From a virus, in IMG/VR virus record IMGVR_UViG_3300009149_000342, positions 1 to 21,564 of that record: a DNA stretch of 21,564 nucleotides; one strand, given 5' to 3'. Of this stretch, positions 1 to 6,174 are shown piece by piece. A model generated the notes under the pieces. That model saw only the letters and a program-made list of their open reading frames with translations, was not told the DNA's origin and did not search any database. The stretch's first letter is position 1. Each line of letters starts with the position of its first letter. The position numbers and the translations under genes were made by a program.

Positions 1-2727
1 GCCTTTGAAATGTACTTCCGAAATGAAGTGCTTCCAAGGCATACTAACGCTGAATTTTTCAGCGGATGGTTGGACAACTTACGGCATCTTGAAACACAAC
101 TTCTTGTCTCTCCAAGAGGCGGTTACCCTGTCGAAGGTAAGAGGAATGTCTGGTCTGATGGTACAGAGGCGTGGTATAATATTCGCTTCCCGAAAAATGC
201 TAAAGCCGAACCCTACTGGCGGGATCGAGAACTTGGGTTCCTGCTTGAGAAGCATTGGCTTGGTGTGGGGACAACTTGGTGGAATTGGACCGCCCGGGAG
301 TCTGTTGGCTGCGGTTTCGATTTTGACGAGATCACCAGCCACGCACCAGGTACCGGAGTTAATGATGAACAGCTTGAAAAAATTCGGGAGCGAGCTTGTC
401 AGCTTGATTATGTTGAGGTGATCCGCTCGACGGGCGGTAAGGGTTTGCATATTTATGTCTGGTTTGAGGCCGGCCAGCGGCCTGAGACGCAGAACCACGG
501 AGAACATGCCGCTGTTGCTCGTGCCATGCTGGGTAAGCTCAGCACGGATGCTGGCTTTGATTTTGGCAGTCATTTGGATGTTTGCGGTGGAAATATGTGG
601 GTCGCCCACCAGAAAATGTTTAGTACAAGAGGACTGGAGTGTATAAAAAAAGCCACACGGATGTTGACTCAAAGCGACGTTCCCCCTAACTGGCGGGACC
701 ATTTAGACGTAATTGGGGGGAAGTCCACACGAGTCCGGGTTGTTGGCGTCACAGACGAAGGTACTGAGGTTGATGAACAAAATCCACTTACAGAGTTGAC
801 CACCTCGCACCCGAAGGTTTCATTGGACGAGGTGCATAAGAGGATTATTGCGGACCTTGAGATGACTGACTTTCCGTGTGTCTGGGTGCCAGACCATAAT
901 CTTCTGCAAACGCATACGCGGGCGTTAAAGCAAGTTCACGATCAGTGGGCTGAACAAGGTCACCCAATGCGAGGTTTCTTTGACACATTGTCACCTGGCA
1001 CAGACACAGAAAAACCAAACGCCTTCTTAATACCAAAAGCTGGTGGATCATTTATTGTCTTCCGATTTGGTAAGGGGACAGTTGAGCATGACTTATGGAG
1101 CCAAGACCGTCAAGGCTGGACACGGTGCAACTACAACAAGCAGCCTAACTTGGCAGAGGCATCAGTTGCGCTATCCGGGGCTGAACTAGAAAACAACAAA
1201 GGCTTTCATTTTGAGTCTGTCGACAGCGCAAAGGCGGTAGTCGAGGCCCTCGGGTCAAAACTCCTGCTTCCTACTGATAATGACTACAACAAACGATCTG
1301 CCACCTTGAGACAAAATAAGGATGGCAGGCTAGTTGTAGAAATCGACCAGCGTGACACAGACACGGGATTTGATAGTTGGGACGGGCAAAAGAAAAAGAA
1401 GTGGATTAAAGTCTTCAATATCGCGGTTGACATAGATGGTGAAGAGGAGGATTACACCCGCTTTGATACAATTGTCCGGTCTTGTCGCTCGCCCTCCAAT
1501 GCTGATGCCGGCTGGCGCATTTGTGTTAACAGCGGCGGATGGATCAAGCATCCGCGAGAAAATGTAACCAGTGTACTAAGTTTAATAACCCCTCCTGATG
1601 TGCCCCCAGCAAAGATCATGGGGAGTGCAATCTTGAATCAATGGCTTTTGGTTTGTAAACCCTTTCACGAAGAACACCCCGGGGGACGCCAGTGGAATCT
1701 CGGCGCCCCTCAATTTATCTACAAGCCTGTTAACCTCGATGACGACGAGCAACCTTATCATCCCCACTGGGACAAGGTTATGGGTCACTGCGGCGAAGAT
1801 TTGGACGGGATTATACGAGACCTAATATGGTGCCGTAACTGGGGAATTTTCAACGGCAAGGATTACTTGACAGCGTGGGTATCCTGTCTCATCCGGGAAC
1901 CCTTCGAGCCTCTGCCGTACCTTTTCATGTATGGCCCACAAAACTCAGGTAAATCAATTTTCCATGAAGCCATCAACCTGCTCGTTACGGGCGGCGTTGT
2001 TAAAGCTGATCGCGCTCTCACCAGTTCCAATGACTTCAATGGCGAGCTTGCTAATGCGGTGCTGGGCGTGGTGGACGAAGTCAACATTGCTCATGCTGGT
2101 CCGACTGTCTACAACAAAATTAAGGAGTGGACAACCAGCCAATATATCAGCATCCATGCGAAGTACCAGCAAGTTTACCAACAGCGAAATTGTTTGCACT
2201 TTGTTCAGACTGCAAATTACCGGGATAGCTGCCCCATTTTTCCCGGGGACACCCGGATCACGGCGGCGTATGTCGGGCCACTGCTCGAAGAGATTCCCAA
2301 GCCAATTTTGGTTCGTGCATTGGAAGAAGAAGCCCCACATTTCATGGCTACCTTAATGGGAATGTCACTCCCTACTTCTGACACACGTCTTCGATTGCCG
2401 ATTCTTGAAACTGCGGGAAAGGAACAAGCAGCCGAGTCTAACCGAAATCCACTGGAAGAGTTTATTGCCGAGGTGGCTCATTATGTTGTGGGCGAGAAAA
2501 TTTTGTTCAAGGACTTCTGCGCCAGTTTTACTGGATCATTGTCAGCTTTTGAACAAGCAAGCTGGACAAGGCAAAAGGTTCGTCAGAACATTCCGGACCA
2601 GTTTCCAGTAGGGCTTAGCACCCACGGGCAACTTTATATTGGGAATCTTAGCCTCACACCAAAGGATGTTCCACCCGGTACCAAGAAGTACATCGCTAAA
2701 GGACGCTCCATTAGCTTAGAGGATTAA
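1..2727 (+). CDS. Archaeo-eukaryotic primase / SF3 helicase fusion, left end probably outside the window
   Basis: Replication protein combining a primase (possibly primase-polymerase) with a replicative helicase. Counting from the first ATG in the window (base 10; 905 residues), the AEP primase motifs are GFDFD (metal-binding D104 and D106), STGGKGLHIY (140-149, nucleotide-binding H147) and an LDV segment with D190. The helicase half has Walker A GPQNSGKS (642-649), Walker B VVDE (687-690), a sensor/motif C QTANY (733-737) and a probable arginine finger in GDTRIT (746-751). The frame is open to base 1 and the ATG at 10 has no Shine-Dalgarno site. Relatives I recall have extra residues before the matching 'GW.DNLR' segment, so the true start is probably upstream. 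It heads the + strand operon, and the next gene starts one base after its stop. The primase-helicase assignment is firm; polymerase activity is inference. Confidence 0.92.
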   Translation, partial: AFEMYFRNEVLPRHTNAEFFSGWLDNLRHLETQLLVSPRGGYPVEGKRNVWSDGTEAWYNIRFPKNAKAEPYWRDRELGFLLEKHWLGVGTTWWNWTARESVGCGFDFDEITSHAPGTGVNDEQLEKIRERACQLDYVEVIRSTGGKGLHIYVWFEAGQRPETQNHGEHAAVARAMLGKLSTDAGFDFGSHLDVCGGNMWVAHQKMFSTRGLECIKKATRMLTQSDVPPNWRDHLDVIGGKSTRVRVVGVTDEGTEVDEQNPLTELTTSHPKVSLDEVHKRIIADLEMTDFPCVWVPDHNLLQTHTRALKQVHDQWAEQGHPMRGFFDTLSPGTDTEKPNAFLIPKAGGSFIVFRFGKGTVEHDLWSQDRQGWTRCNYNKQPNLAEASVALSGAELENNKGFHFESVDSAKAVVEALGSKLLLPTDNDYNKRSATLRQNKDGRLVVEIDQRDTDTGFDSWDGQKKKKWIKVFNIAVDIDGEEEDYTRFDTIVRSCRSPSNADAGWRICVNSGGWIKHPRENVTSVLSLITPPDVPPAKIMGSAILNQWLLVCKPFHEEHPGGRQWNLGAPQFIYKPVNLDDDEQPYHPHWDKVMGHCGEDLDGIIRDLIWCRNWGIFNGKDYLTAWVSCLIREPFEPLPYLFMYGPQNSGKSIFHEAINLLVTGGVVKADRALTSSNDFNGELANAVLGVVDEVNIAHAGPTVYNKIKEWTTSQYISIHAKYQQVYQQRNCLHFVQTANYRDSCPIFPGDTRITAAYVGPLLEEIPKPILVRALEEEAPHFMATLMGMSLPTSDTRLRLPILETAGKEQAAESNRNPLEEFIAEVAHYVVGEKILFKDFCASFTGSLSAFEQASWTRQKVRQNIPDQFPVGLSTHGQLYIGNLSLTPKDVPPGTKKYIAKGRSISLED

Positions 2728-2728
2728 C

Positions 2729-2902
2729 ATGTACAAGATAATTATTTGTCGTAGTACGGGGGCGGCGGGATCGGTAATCCTAACTCGGACTCTTGCAGTC
2801 TTGTACGAAGAAGAAATTCCCAGTGATATTGATGAAATCGTCAAGGAGTTTGGCGGTGACTTCTATGATGTTGTTCCCGAAGACGAGGAAGACAATGAGT
2901 AA
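2729..2902 (+). CDS. 57-aa acidic hypothetical protein
   Basis: Small gene between the primase-helicase and the MazZ-like gene. The ATG at 2729 follows a GAGG Shine-Dalgarno site six bases upstream, one base after the preceding stop. The TAA at 2900-2902 overlaps the start of the next gene (ATG at 2895). The product begins with a short beta-like MYKIIICR segment and ends in an acidic run (EDEEDNE). I see no catalytic motif, signal peptide or membrane segment. Position, spacing and the overlapping junction support a real co-translated gene. I do not recognise the family. Confidence 0.68.
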   Translation: MYKIIICRSTGAAGSVILTRTLAVLYEEEIPSDIDEIVKEFGGDFYDVVPEDEEDNE

Positions 2903-3359
2903 GCTTGAGTTTGTTACTGGCGATGTTAACAGCACTGAGCGTGGTTCAGGCGCACGCGCCAACAAAGGCAAAGTATCCTTTTCACTTATTCCGTGGCATG
3001 TTCTTGCTGGAACAGCCCGTGTTTTCATGGGCGGCAAGCTAAAGTATGCTAGTTGGAACTGGGCAAAAGGAATGGAGTGGAGTACCTGTGTTGACTGTCT
3101 TCTTCGGCACTTTATCAAATGGTGGTTTCTCCGAGAAGATATTGATACTGAATCAGGTGAACATCACCTAGACCACATGCTCTGCAACCTGATGATGTTA
3201 CGACATTATGTTGTCGCGTATAAAGAAGGTGATGATCGTCCCGGCGGTGATTTGACAGGTTTCCCTGACTCCATGGATGATTTCACCAAGCCATTTGATA
3301 TGGATGACTTTCTGGAGCGAAACCCAGAGATTAAGGCAAAAATTGAAAGGGGACAATAA
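2895..3359 (+). CDS. dATP/dGTP diphosphohydrolase-like protein (DUF5664 / MazZ-type)
   Basis: Predicted all-alpha nucleotide pyrophosphatase acting on purine dNTPs. The start chosen is the ATG at 2895, preceded by GAGGA, giving 154 residues. The reading frame is open further upstream, but that part is antisense noise to the 57-aa gene. Family pattern in order: GARANKGK (19-26), SLIPW (30-34), KYASWNWAKGM (50-60), RHFIKWW (71-77), EDIDTESG (81-88) and HLDH (91-94). The acidic EDxD and HLDH residues probably bind metal. The family includes MazZ of cyanophage S-2L, which clears dATP/dGTP and helps supply precursor for 2-aminoadenine DNA. No PurZ or DatZ gene is in this window, so the specific pathway is unproven; general dNTP-pool control is the safer reading. 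The C-terminal 40 residues are acidic and not recognised. Confidence 0.82.
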   Translation: MSKLEFVTGDVNSTERGSGARANKGKVSFSLIPWHVLAGTARVFMGGKLKYASWNWAKGMEWSTCVDCLLRHFIKWWFLREDIDTESGEHHLDHMLCNLMMLRHYVVAYKEGDDRPGGDLTGFPDSMDDFTKPFDMDDFLERNPEIKAKIERGQ

Positions 3360-3360
3360 C

Positions 3361-3570
3361 ATGAAGCCCGACCCCAGTGTGTTACGCCGCTTTGTCACAG
3401 GCGCTCTTTTTGATTTTCTAGGGTACTTAAGCGAGTTGAGTGACCCTATTATTGTCGGAGGTCACTATTCCAAGGATGATTTAATTCGTGCATTCCTGAC
3501 ATGGCGCAAAAACGCCATATCAATCCGGCGGATGCCAACGGCGCTGGCTGGGTCATTGCCTGCGGATTAG
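3361..3570 (+). CDS. Small conserved phage protein (69 aa), C-terminus probably frame-disrupted
   Basis: The ATG at 3361 follows an AAGGGG Shine-Dalgarno site, directly after the MazZ-like stop. The first 45 residues (TGALFDFLGYLSEL, then VGGHYSKDDLIRAFLTW) resemble a small helical phage family of unknown function that I recall as ALFDFLGYL...W.KKRGI. After the codons for TWRK (about base 3510) the annotated frame becomes uncharacteristic (RRMPTALAGSLPAD), while the -1 frame reads KRHINPADANGAGWVIACGL to a stop at 3596. The switch falls on a run of five A. Either the gene carries an indel or -1 shift there, or a separate small ORF overlaps it. The role is unknown. Confidence 0.6.
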   Translation: MKPDPSVLRRFVTGALFDFLGYLSELSDPIIVGGHYSKDDLIRAFLTWRKNAISIRRMPTALAGSLPAD

Positions 3571-3596
3571 GCGCGCTGTCGGGAGATGAAGACTAG
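3501..3596 (+). CDS. Overlapping small ORF or -1 frame C-terminal extension (31 aa)
   Basis: Reading from the ATG at 3501 gives 31 residues, starting MAQKRHINPADANG and ending in SGDED before a TAG at 3594-3596. The composition (a hydrophobic GAGWVIACGLGAL stretch and an acidic end) looks more protein-like than the overlapping end of the 69-aa frame. No Shine-Dalgarno site precedes this ATG, and the frame is closed just upstream (TGA near 3478). It is therefore more likely the true C-terminus of the preceding gene, reached through a shift at CAAAAAC (3507-3513), than an independent gene. Confidence 0.35.
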   Translation: MAQKRHINPADANGAGWVIACGLGALSGDED

Positions 3597-3613
3597 AAGT
3601 GGAGACACAGCGC
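3573..3613 (+). promoter_or_regulatory. 7-bp inverted repeat enclosing the ribosome binding site of the 3614 ORF
   Basis: GCGCTGT (3573-3579) and ACAGCGC (3607-3613) are exact reverse complements. They enclose the GTGGAG site and end immediately before the ATG at 3614. In mRNA this could fold into a GC-rich stem that restricts translation start. The 27-base loop is long, so the structure may be fortuitous. Confidence 0.22.
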
Positions 3614-3817
3614 ATGGTACAATACGATTGGAATGAAGTTGATTACATTGGGCCCAACAACAACAACCCGCCACAACTATGGGCGTAGTCAGGGGACGAA
3701 GACCTCCTAGAGGCAGCGGAACCCTTGTTTCGCATCGCCGGGCGAGAGTTGGCGAGCATGCTCCGAGGACAGCGTAGGGCTCCAACAGACAGAGGTAGAA
3801 ATGCCAGCACCAAGTAG
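3614..3817 (+). pseudogene. Small ORF interrupted by in-frame amber codon
   Basis: The ATG at 3614 follows GTGGAGA. It encodes 24 residues (MVQYDWNEVDYIG, four Asn, PPQLWA) and meets TAG at 3686-3688. The same frame then continues for 42 sense codons, including DLLEAAEPLFRIAGREL, a helical stretch typical of small phage proteins, to a TAG at 3815-3817 that overlaps the exonuclease start. There is no good start codon after the amber. Options are a 67-codon gene with a nonsense change or base error, amber readthrough, or a functional 24-aa peptide. The function is unknown. Confidence 0.4.
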
Positions 3818-4421
3818 CTTACTGAACCTAAATGGCAACATGCTTGCGGCTATTGATGTGGAAACAACCGGGCGGGTTGCGGGGTACCATGAGATTGTTC
3901 AAATCGCTGTTGTGCCTTTAACAAGTTCTATTGATCCGGTACCCGATGTGAATCCATTCTACATGAACATTGCCCCGGCCCACCCTGATCGGTGTGAGTC
4001 CGGAGCCCAGAGGGTTCATGGACTGGACATAGCTGAATTGGTGAACAACTGCCCGGATGCTTGGAAGGTTGCAGATTTATTCGATGAGTGGTTTCAAGCA
4101 CTCAACTTACCTTTTAAGAAGAACTTGATTCCGATGGCCCATAACTGGGCTTTTGAGCGTGGCTTCCTAACGCACTGGCTTGGTATTGAATCCTTCAACC
4201 AATTCTTCCATTTCCATCCGCGTGACTCCATGTTGTTTGCATTAAGCATCAACGATGCAGCAAACTTTCATGGTTACGAGACACCCTTTCCGTATGTTAG
4301 TCTCGGAGCTATGTGTAAGCGGTATGGAATCGAACTCGCCCACGCTCACGACGCGTTGAATGATTCTATCGCAGAAGCGAAACTGTACAAAACAATGCTT
4401 TCGTCATTTGGAAGCCGTTAA
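3801..4421 (+). CDS. DEDDh (DnaQ/RNase T-like) 3'-5' exonuclease
   Basis: Predicted metal-dependent 3'-5' exonuclease of 206 residues, likely serving phage replication or nucleic-acid turnover. ExoI is AAIDVETTG (D19, E21). ExoII is MAHNWAFERGF, where the usual HNxxFD aspartate is replaced by glutamate (E119). ExoIII is HAHDALND, with general base H183 and metal ligand D188. An RDSML segment (D142) precedes ExoIII. The ATG at 3801 follows GAGGT. M14 is an alternative start just before ExoI but lacks this site. It is the last + strand gene before the convergent late genes. Its last 26 coding bases recur 394 bp downstream. Fold and family are secure; whether the substrate is DNA or RNA is not. 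Confidence 0.88.
   Translation: MPAPSSLLNLNGNMLAAIDVETTGRVAGYHEIVQIAVVPLTSSIDPVPDVNPFYMNIAPAHPDRCESGAQRVHGLDIAELVNNCPDAWKVADLFDEWFQALNLPFKKNLIPMAHNWAFERGFLTHWLGIESFNQFFHFHPRDSMLFALSINDAANFHGYETPFPYVSLGAMCKRYGIELAHAHDALNDSIAEAKLYKTMLSSFGSR
4392..4417 (+). repeat. 26-bp direct repeat, copy 1 (3' end of exonuclease gene)
   Basis: Bases 4392-4417 match 4786-4811 exactly. The copy encodes the last residues of the exonuclease (TMLSSFGSR), and the next three bases (TTA) complete the stop TAA. Confidence 0.9.
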
Positions 4422-4760
4422 GCCGGCGCGTAAAAATCGCTGCAACGTGCGTAGCTGCCGCTCCGGCCGCTCCCCGAGGATGTTTTTCTTTTGAGAAAAC
4501 AGATGAAACTTTGCAACAATGATATCTTTCAGATTATCCACGGCGGCTGCCGATGACTCACCGGAGGCCGAGATATCGGTGACGACAAGCGAAGCCAAGT
4601 ACACGCCGTTGGTTGGCCGCACGACGGCGAGAAGCGGGCGGAGAACGCGCAGCGAATAACCAGGAAGCACTGTAAGCGCTGTGAATAGCACAGTGTTATG
4701 TGCCCAAAAACCACTCTGCGGTGTTCTGGCATCCATGGTTGGTAACTCTACGGCGGGCAT
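4404..4760 (-). CDS. 118-aa hypothetical protein inside the repeat-bounded segment
   Basis: Opposite in strand to the exonuclease and overlapping its last 18 bases; its final residues (TASK) come from repeat copy 1 read antisense. The middle of the protein looks genuine: TNGVYLASLVVTDISASGES followed by a helix with NLKDIIVAKF, then LGERPERQL and LRTLQRFLRAG. The strand pattern followed by 'DI.ASG.S..AA..NLKD.I' vaguely resembles HicB/UPF0150-type folds, but this is only a suggestion. By hand count about 58% of codons end in G or C, against about 45% in the first 40 codons of the exonuclease, hinting at a different origin. No Shine-Dalgarno site precedes the ATG at 4760, so it may be an unexpressed captured fragment. 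Confidence 0.5.
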   Translation of the reverse strand: MPAVELPTMDARTPQSGFWAHNTVLFTALTVLPGYSLRVLRPLLAVVRPTNGVYLASLVVTDISASGESSAAAVDNLKDIIVAKFHLFSQKKNILGERPERQLRTLQRFLRAGLTASK

Positions 4761-4785
4761 TACTTGTTTCTTTCGCTTGCTAGAG
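4418..4785. mobile_element. Putative 394-bp insertion bounded by 26-bp direct repeats
   Basis: The unit (one repeat plus 368 bp) lies at the 3' end of the exonuclease gene. Repeat 2 carries the same C-terminal codons followed by an in-frame TAG, so either copy would restore the gene. This is how insertions at a gene's 3' end (att-like) or repeat-mediated duplications look. The interior encodes one opposite-strand ORF and no transposase or integrase. No terminal inverted repeats are evident. Capture of a foreign fragment by recombination is an equally good explanation. Confidence 0.5.
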
Positions 4786-4811
4786 ACAATGCTTTCGTCA
4801 TTTGGAAGCCG
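4786..4811 (+). repeat. 26-bp direct repeat, copy 2
   Basis: Exact second copy of 4392-4417. It is followed by CTAG in place of TTAA, so in the exonuclease frame it still ends SFGSR-stop. No gene lies between here and 4869 on either strand, and no convincing terminator is visible in that gap. Confidence 0.9.
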
Positions 4812-4869
4812 CTAGTTTATTGCAGGGCGGTCTAGGCGGCGCTAATTGCGTTTACACGCACGCCTTACC

Positions 4870-5016
4870 CTATCTTGTTTGCCCCTGGGCCCTGCGCCTT
4901 TTACGAGTGCCTGCACGGGGTATCTTAGACAGTTTCGTTCGAGTAGTCCCCGGGATCAGCACATTTTTTGCCTTGCGATTCCCGGTACTTTTTCGTCCGC
5001 CACAGCAGCAGCCCAT
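4870..5016 (-). CDS. Tiny basic protein with N-terminal Cys cluster (48 aa)
   Basis: The last gene of the - strand block, 31 bases downstream of the 248-aa Cys-rich gene. The ATG at 5016 is preceded by AGGAG with an AAAAGAG spacer, matching the site used by the 160-aa gene at 13584, which supports this start over the longer frame. The product starts MGCCCGGRK and then carries 15 Lys/Arg in total with no Asp or Glu, ending in a TRKRRRAQGQTR tail. The Cys triplet and charge suggest a metal- or nucleic-acid-binding peptide. I do not recognise the family. The stop is TAG at 4870-4872. Confidence 0.6.
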   Translation of the reverse strand: MGCCCGGRKSTGNRKAKNVLIPGTTRTKLSKIPRAGTRKRRRAQGQTR

Positions 5017-5047
5017 CTCTTTTCTCCTGGTTGTAACAGTTGACCTG

Positions 5048-5794
5048 TTACCAAAAGTCACGGGGACAGTGTTCTGTCGTCATCCGGACTTTGTTAAGTA
5101 AAGCCGCTCCGCCGGGCTTCACCTTACAGCCGCAGCCCTTGCATCGTTTGTTCTTTTTATCGTACCAGTCACAGCCAGTGCAGTAAGTACCGTGTAGGAA
5201 TTCAACTTCGGCATCCGTGCGAGTTGGACGCCCTGCGGCAATCCAGCGTGTTACGGCGTTCCAATAGTTCTGAAGCTGTGTTGGGAGCCCGGGAACCTCC
5301 GGAATGTCTCGGGAATTCAGGGAAACTCCGACCTGTGCCAAGGCCCCTTTGCAACGATCACACTCTTCAAAATTGGCGGGCTTCTTTGCCACCCCGCAGT
5401 ATGCCTTGATTTTAAGCGACCCATCAGACTTAAGGTCATTGTTGAAAACACGGTAGGGACAAGGAAACCAAACTGGATCAAAAGTCCAGTCATCAGTTGC
5501 CCGCCGTTGATAGCCTTCGGGGCATCCAGGGGGCTCCGTAGCGGCGGGCTCATAACAAACCTCCCCGCCTTCCCCGTACCGGGGCGAACGGTACACTGGT
5601 TTTCTTGGCGGCCTGGAGCCGCACGGCCGCTGGCTCAACAAGACTTGCCGAAGCACACAAGTATCACAGGTCGACTCGTCCACTTCTTGACGGTACGTAC
5701 AAGCAGTTCCATGCGCACATTTGTAGAATTCACGCTTTGACCCGTCCTGCTCTGTGTGGATAATTTTACGGCGTTTCTGGCATGTTAGTTGCAT
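5048..5794 (-). CDS. Cysteine-rich protein with C-terminal zinc-ribbon-like module (248 aa)
   Basis: The ATG at 5794 overlaps the upstream stop (TAATG), which is preferred over the upstream in-frame ATG at 5815. The product has 18 cysteines. The N-terminal cluster runs C...YKCAHGTAC...STCDTCVLRQ, a middle cluster includes FEECDRCKG, and the C-terminal module is YCTGCDWYDKKNKRCKGCGC followed by NKVRMTTEHCPRDFW. The pattern CxxC-x7-CxxCxC...CP..W is a recurrent phage zinc-ribbon-like ending I recall from uncharacterised proteins. There is no signal peptide or membrane segment. The upstream 126-aa protein has the same two end modules without the middle. Zn binding and a structural or redox role near the tail tip are inference. 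Confidence 0.72.
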   Translation of the reverse strand: MQLTCQKRRKIIHTEQDGSKREFYKCAHGTACTYRQEVDESTCDTCVLRQVLLSQRPCGSRPPRKPVYRSPRYGEGGEVCYEPAATEPPGCPEGYQRRATDDWTFDPVWFPCPYRVFNNDLKSDGSLKIKAYCGVAKKPANFEECDRCKGALAQVGVSLNSRDIPEVPGLPTQLQNYWNAVTRWIAAGRPTRTDAEVEFLHGTYCTGCDWYDKKNKRCKGCGCKVKPGGAALLNKVRMTTEHCPRDFW

Positions 5795-6174
5795 TACCAC
5801 AACCCCAGAGGACATTGAAAATCAGAGTATTTTACATATTCATCAATTGGAACATGGCTGGGACAACCATGCGCAAAGCACAGCTTGCTCTCAGGGTCGA
5901 GGAATTTGCACTTAAAGCAATAATGCTCCAAGATTTCTTGTCTCTCGGGGGGCGTCCGGGTGTCGAGTTCAGTTACATCATAAATATCCCCGAGAGTTTC
6001 TTGTAGTTGGCAATCATTTGTATCCGGCACTTCTTGTAGCGAACAATTATCACAGATCATTCGACTCACGGGAGCACAATGATGAACACACAGATGATTT
6101 CCGCATGTGGAAAAATGAATCTTCCGGATTGTCTCGAAGATTGTTCGTTGATACTTGCAAACTTGCTCTTTCAT
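5794..6174 (-). CDS. Cysteine-rich protein, shorter paralogue (126 aa)
   Basis: Twelve cysteines arranged as in the neighbouring 248-aa protein. The N-terminal part has STCGNHLC, MICDNCSLQE; the C-terminal part has HYCFKCKFLD, LCFAHGCPS and a closing FQCPLGLW. The likely metal-binding C-terminal module is therefore CxxC-x7-CxxxGC...CP..W. The ATG at 6174 overlaps the stop of the tail-tip gene (TAATG) and is preceded by a perfect AAGGAGGT site, so translation should be strong. It is the smaller of two adjacent paralogues, probably from duplication followed by insertion or loss of the middle region. Function unknown; position suggests a tail-tip accessory or chaperone. Confidence 0.72.
   Translation of the reverse strand: MKEQVCKYQRTIFETIRKIHFSTCGNHLCVHHCAPVSRMICDNCSLQEVPDTNDCQLQETLGDIYDVTELDTRTPPERQEILEHYCFKCKFLDPESKLCFAHGCPSHVPIDEYVKYSDFQCPLGLW

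Noticed and set aside
79-702. 207-codon open frame on the - strand
   Set aside because: Lies entirely antisense to the primase domain, which has clear motifs; no ribosome-binding site and no recognisable protein pattern.
4802-5101. 99-codon + strand open frame over the late operon end
   Set aside because: It overlaps the 48-aa gene, which has a good ribosome-binding site, and the end of the 248-aa gene; composition is uncharacteristic.
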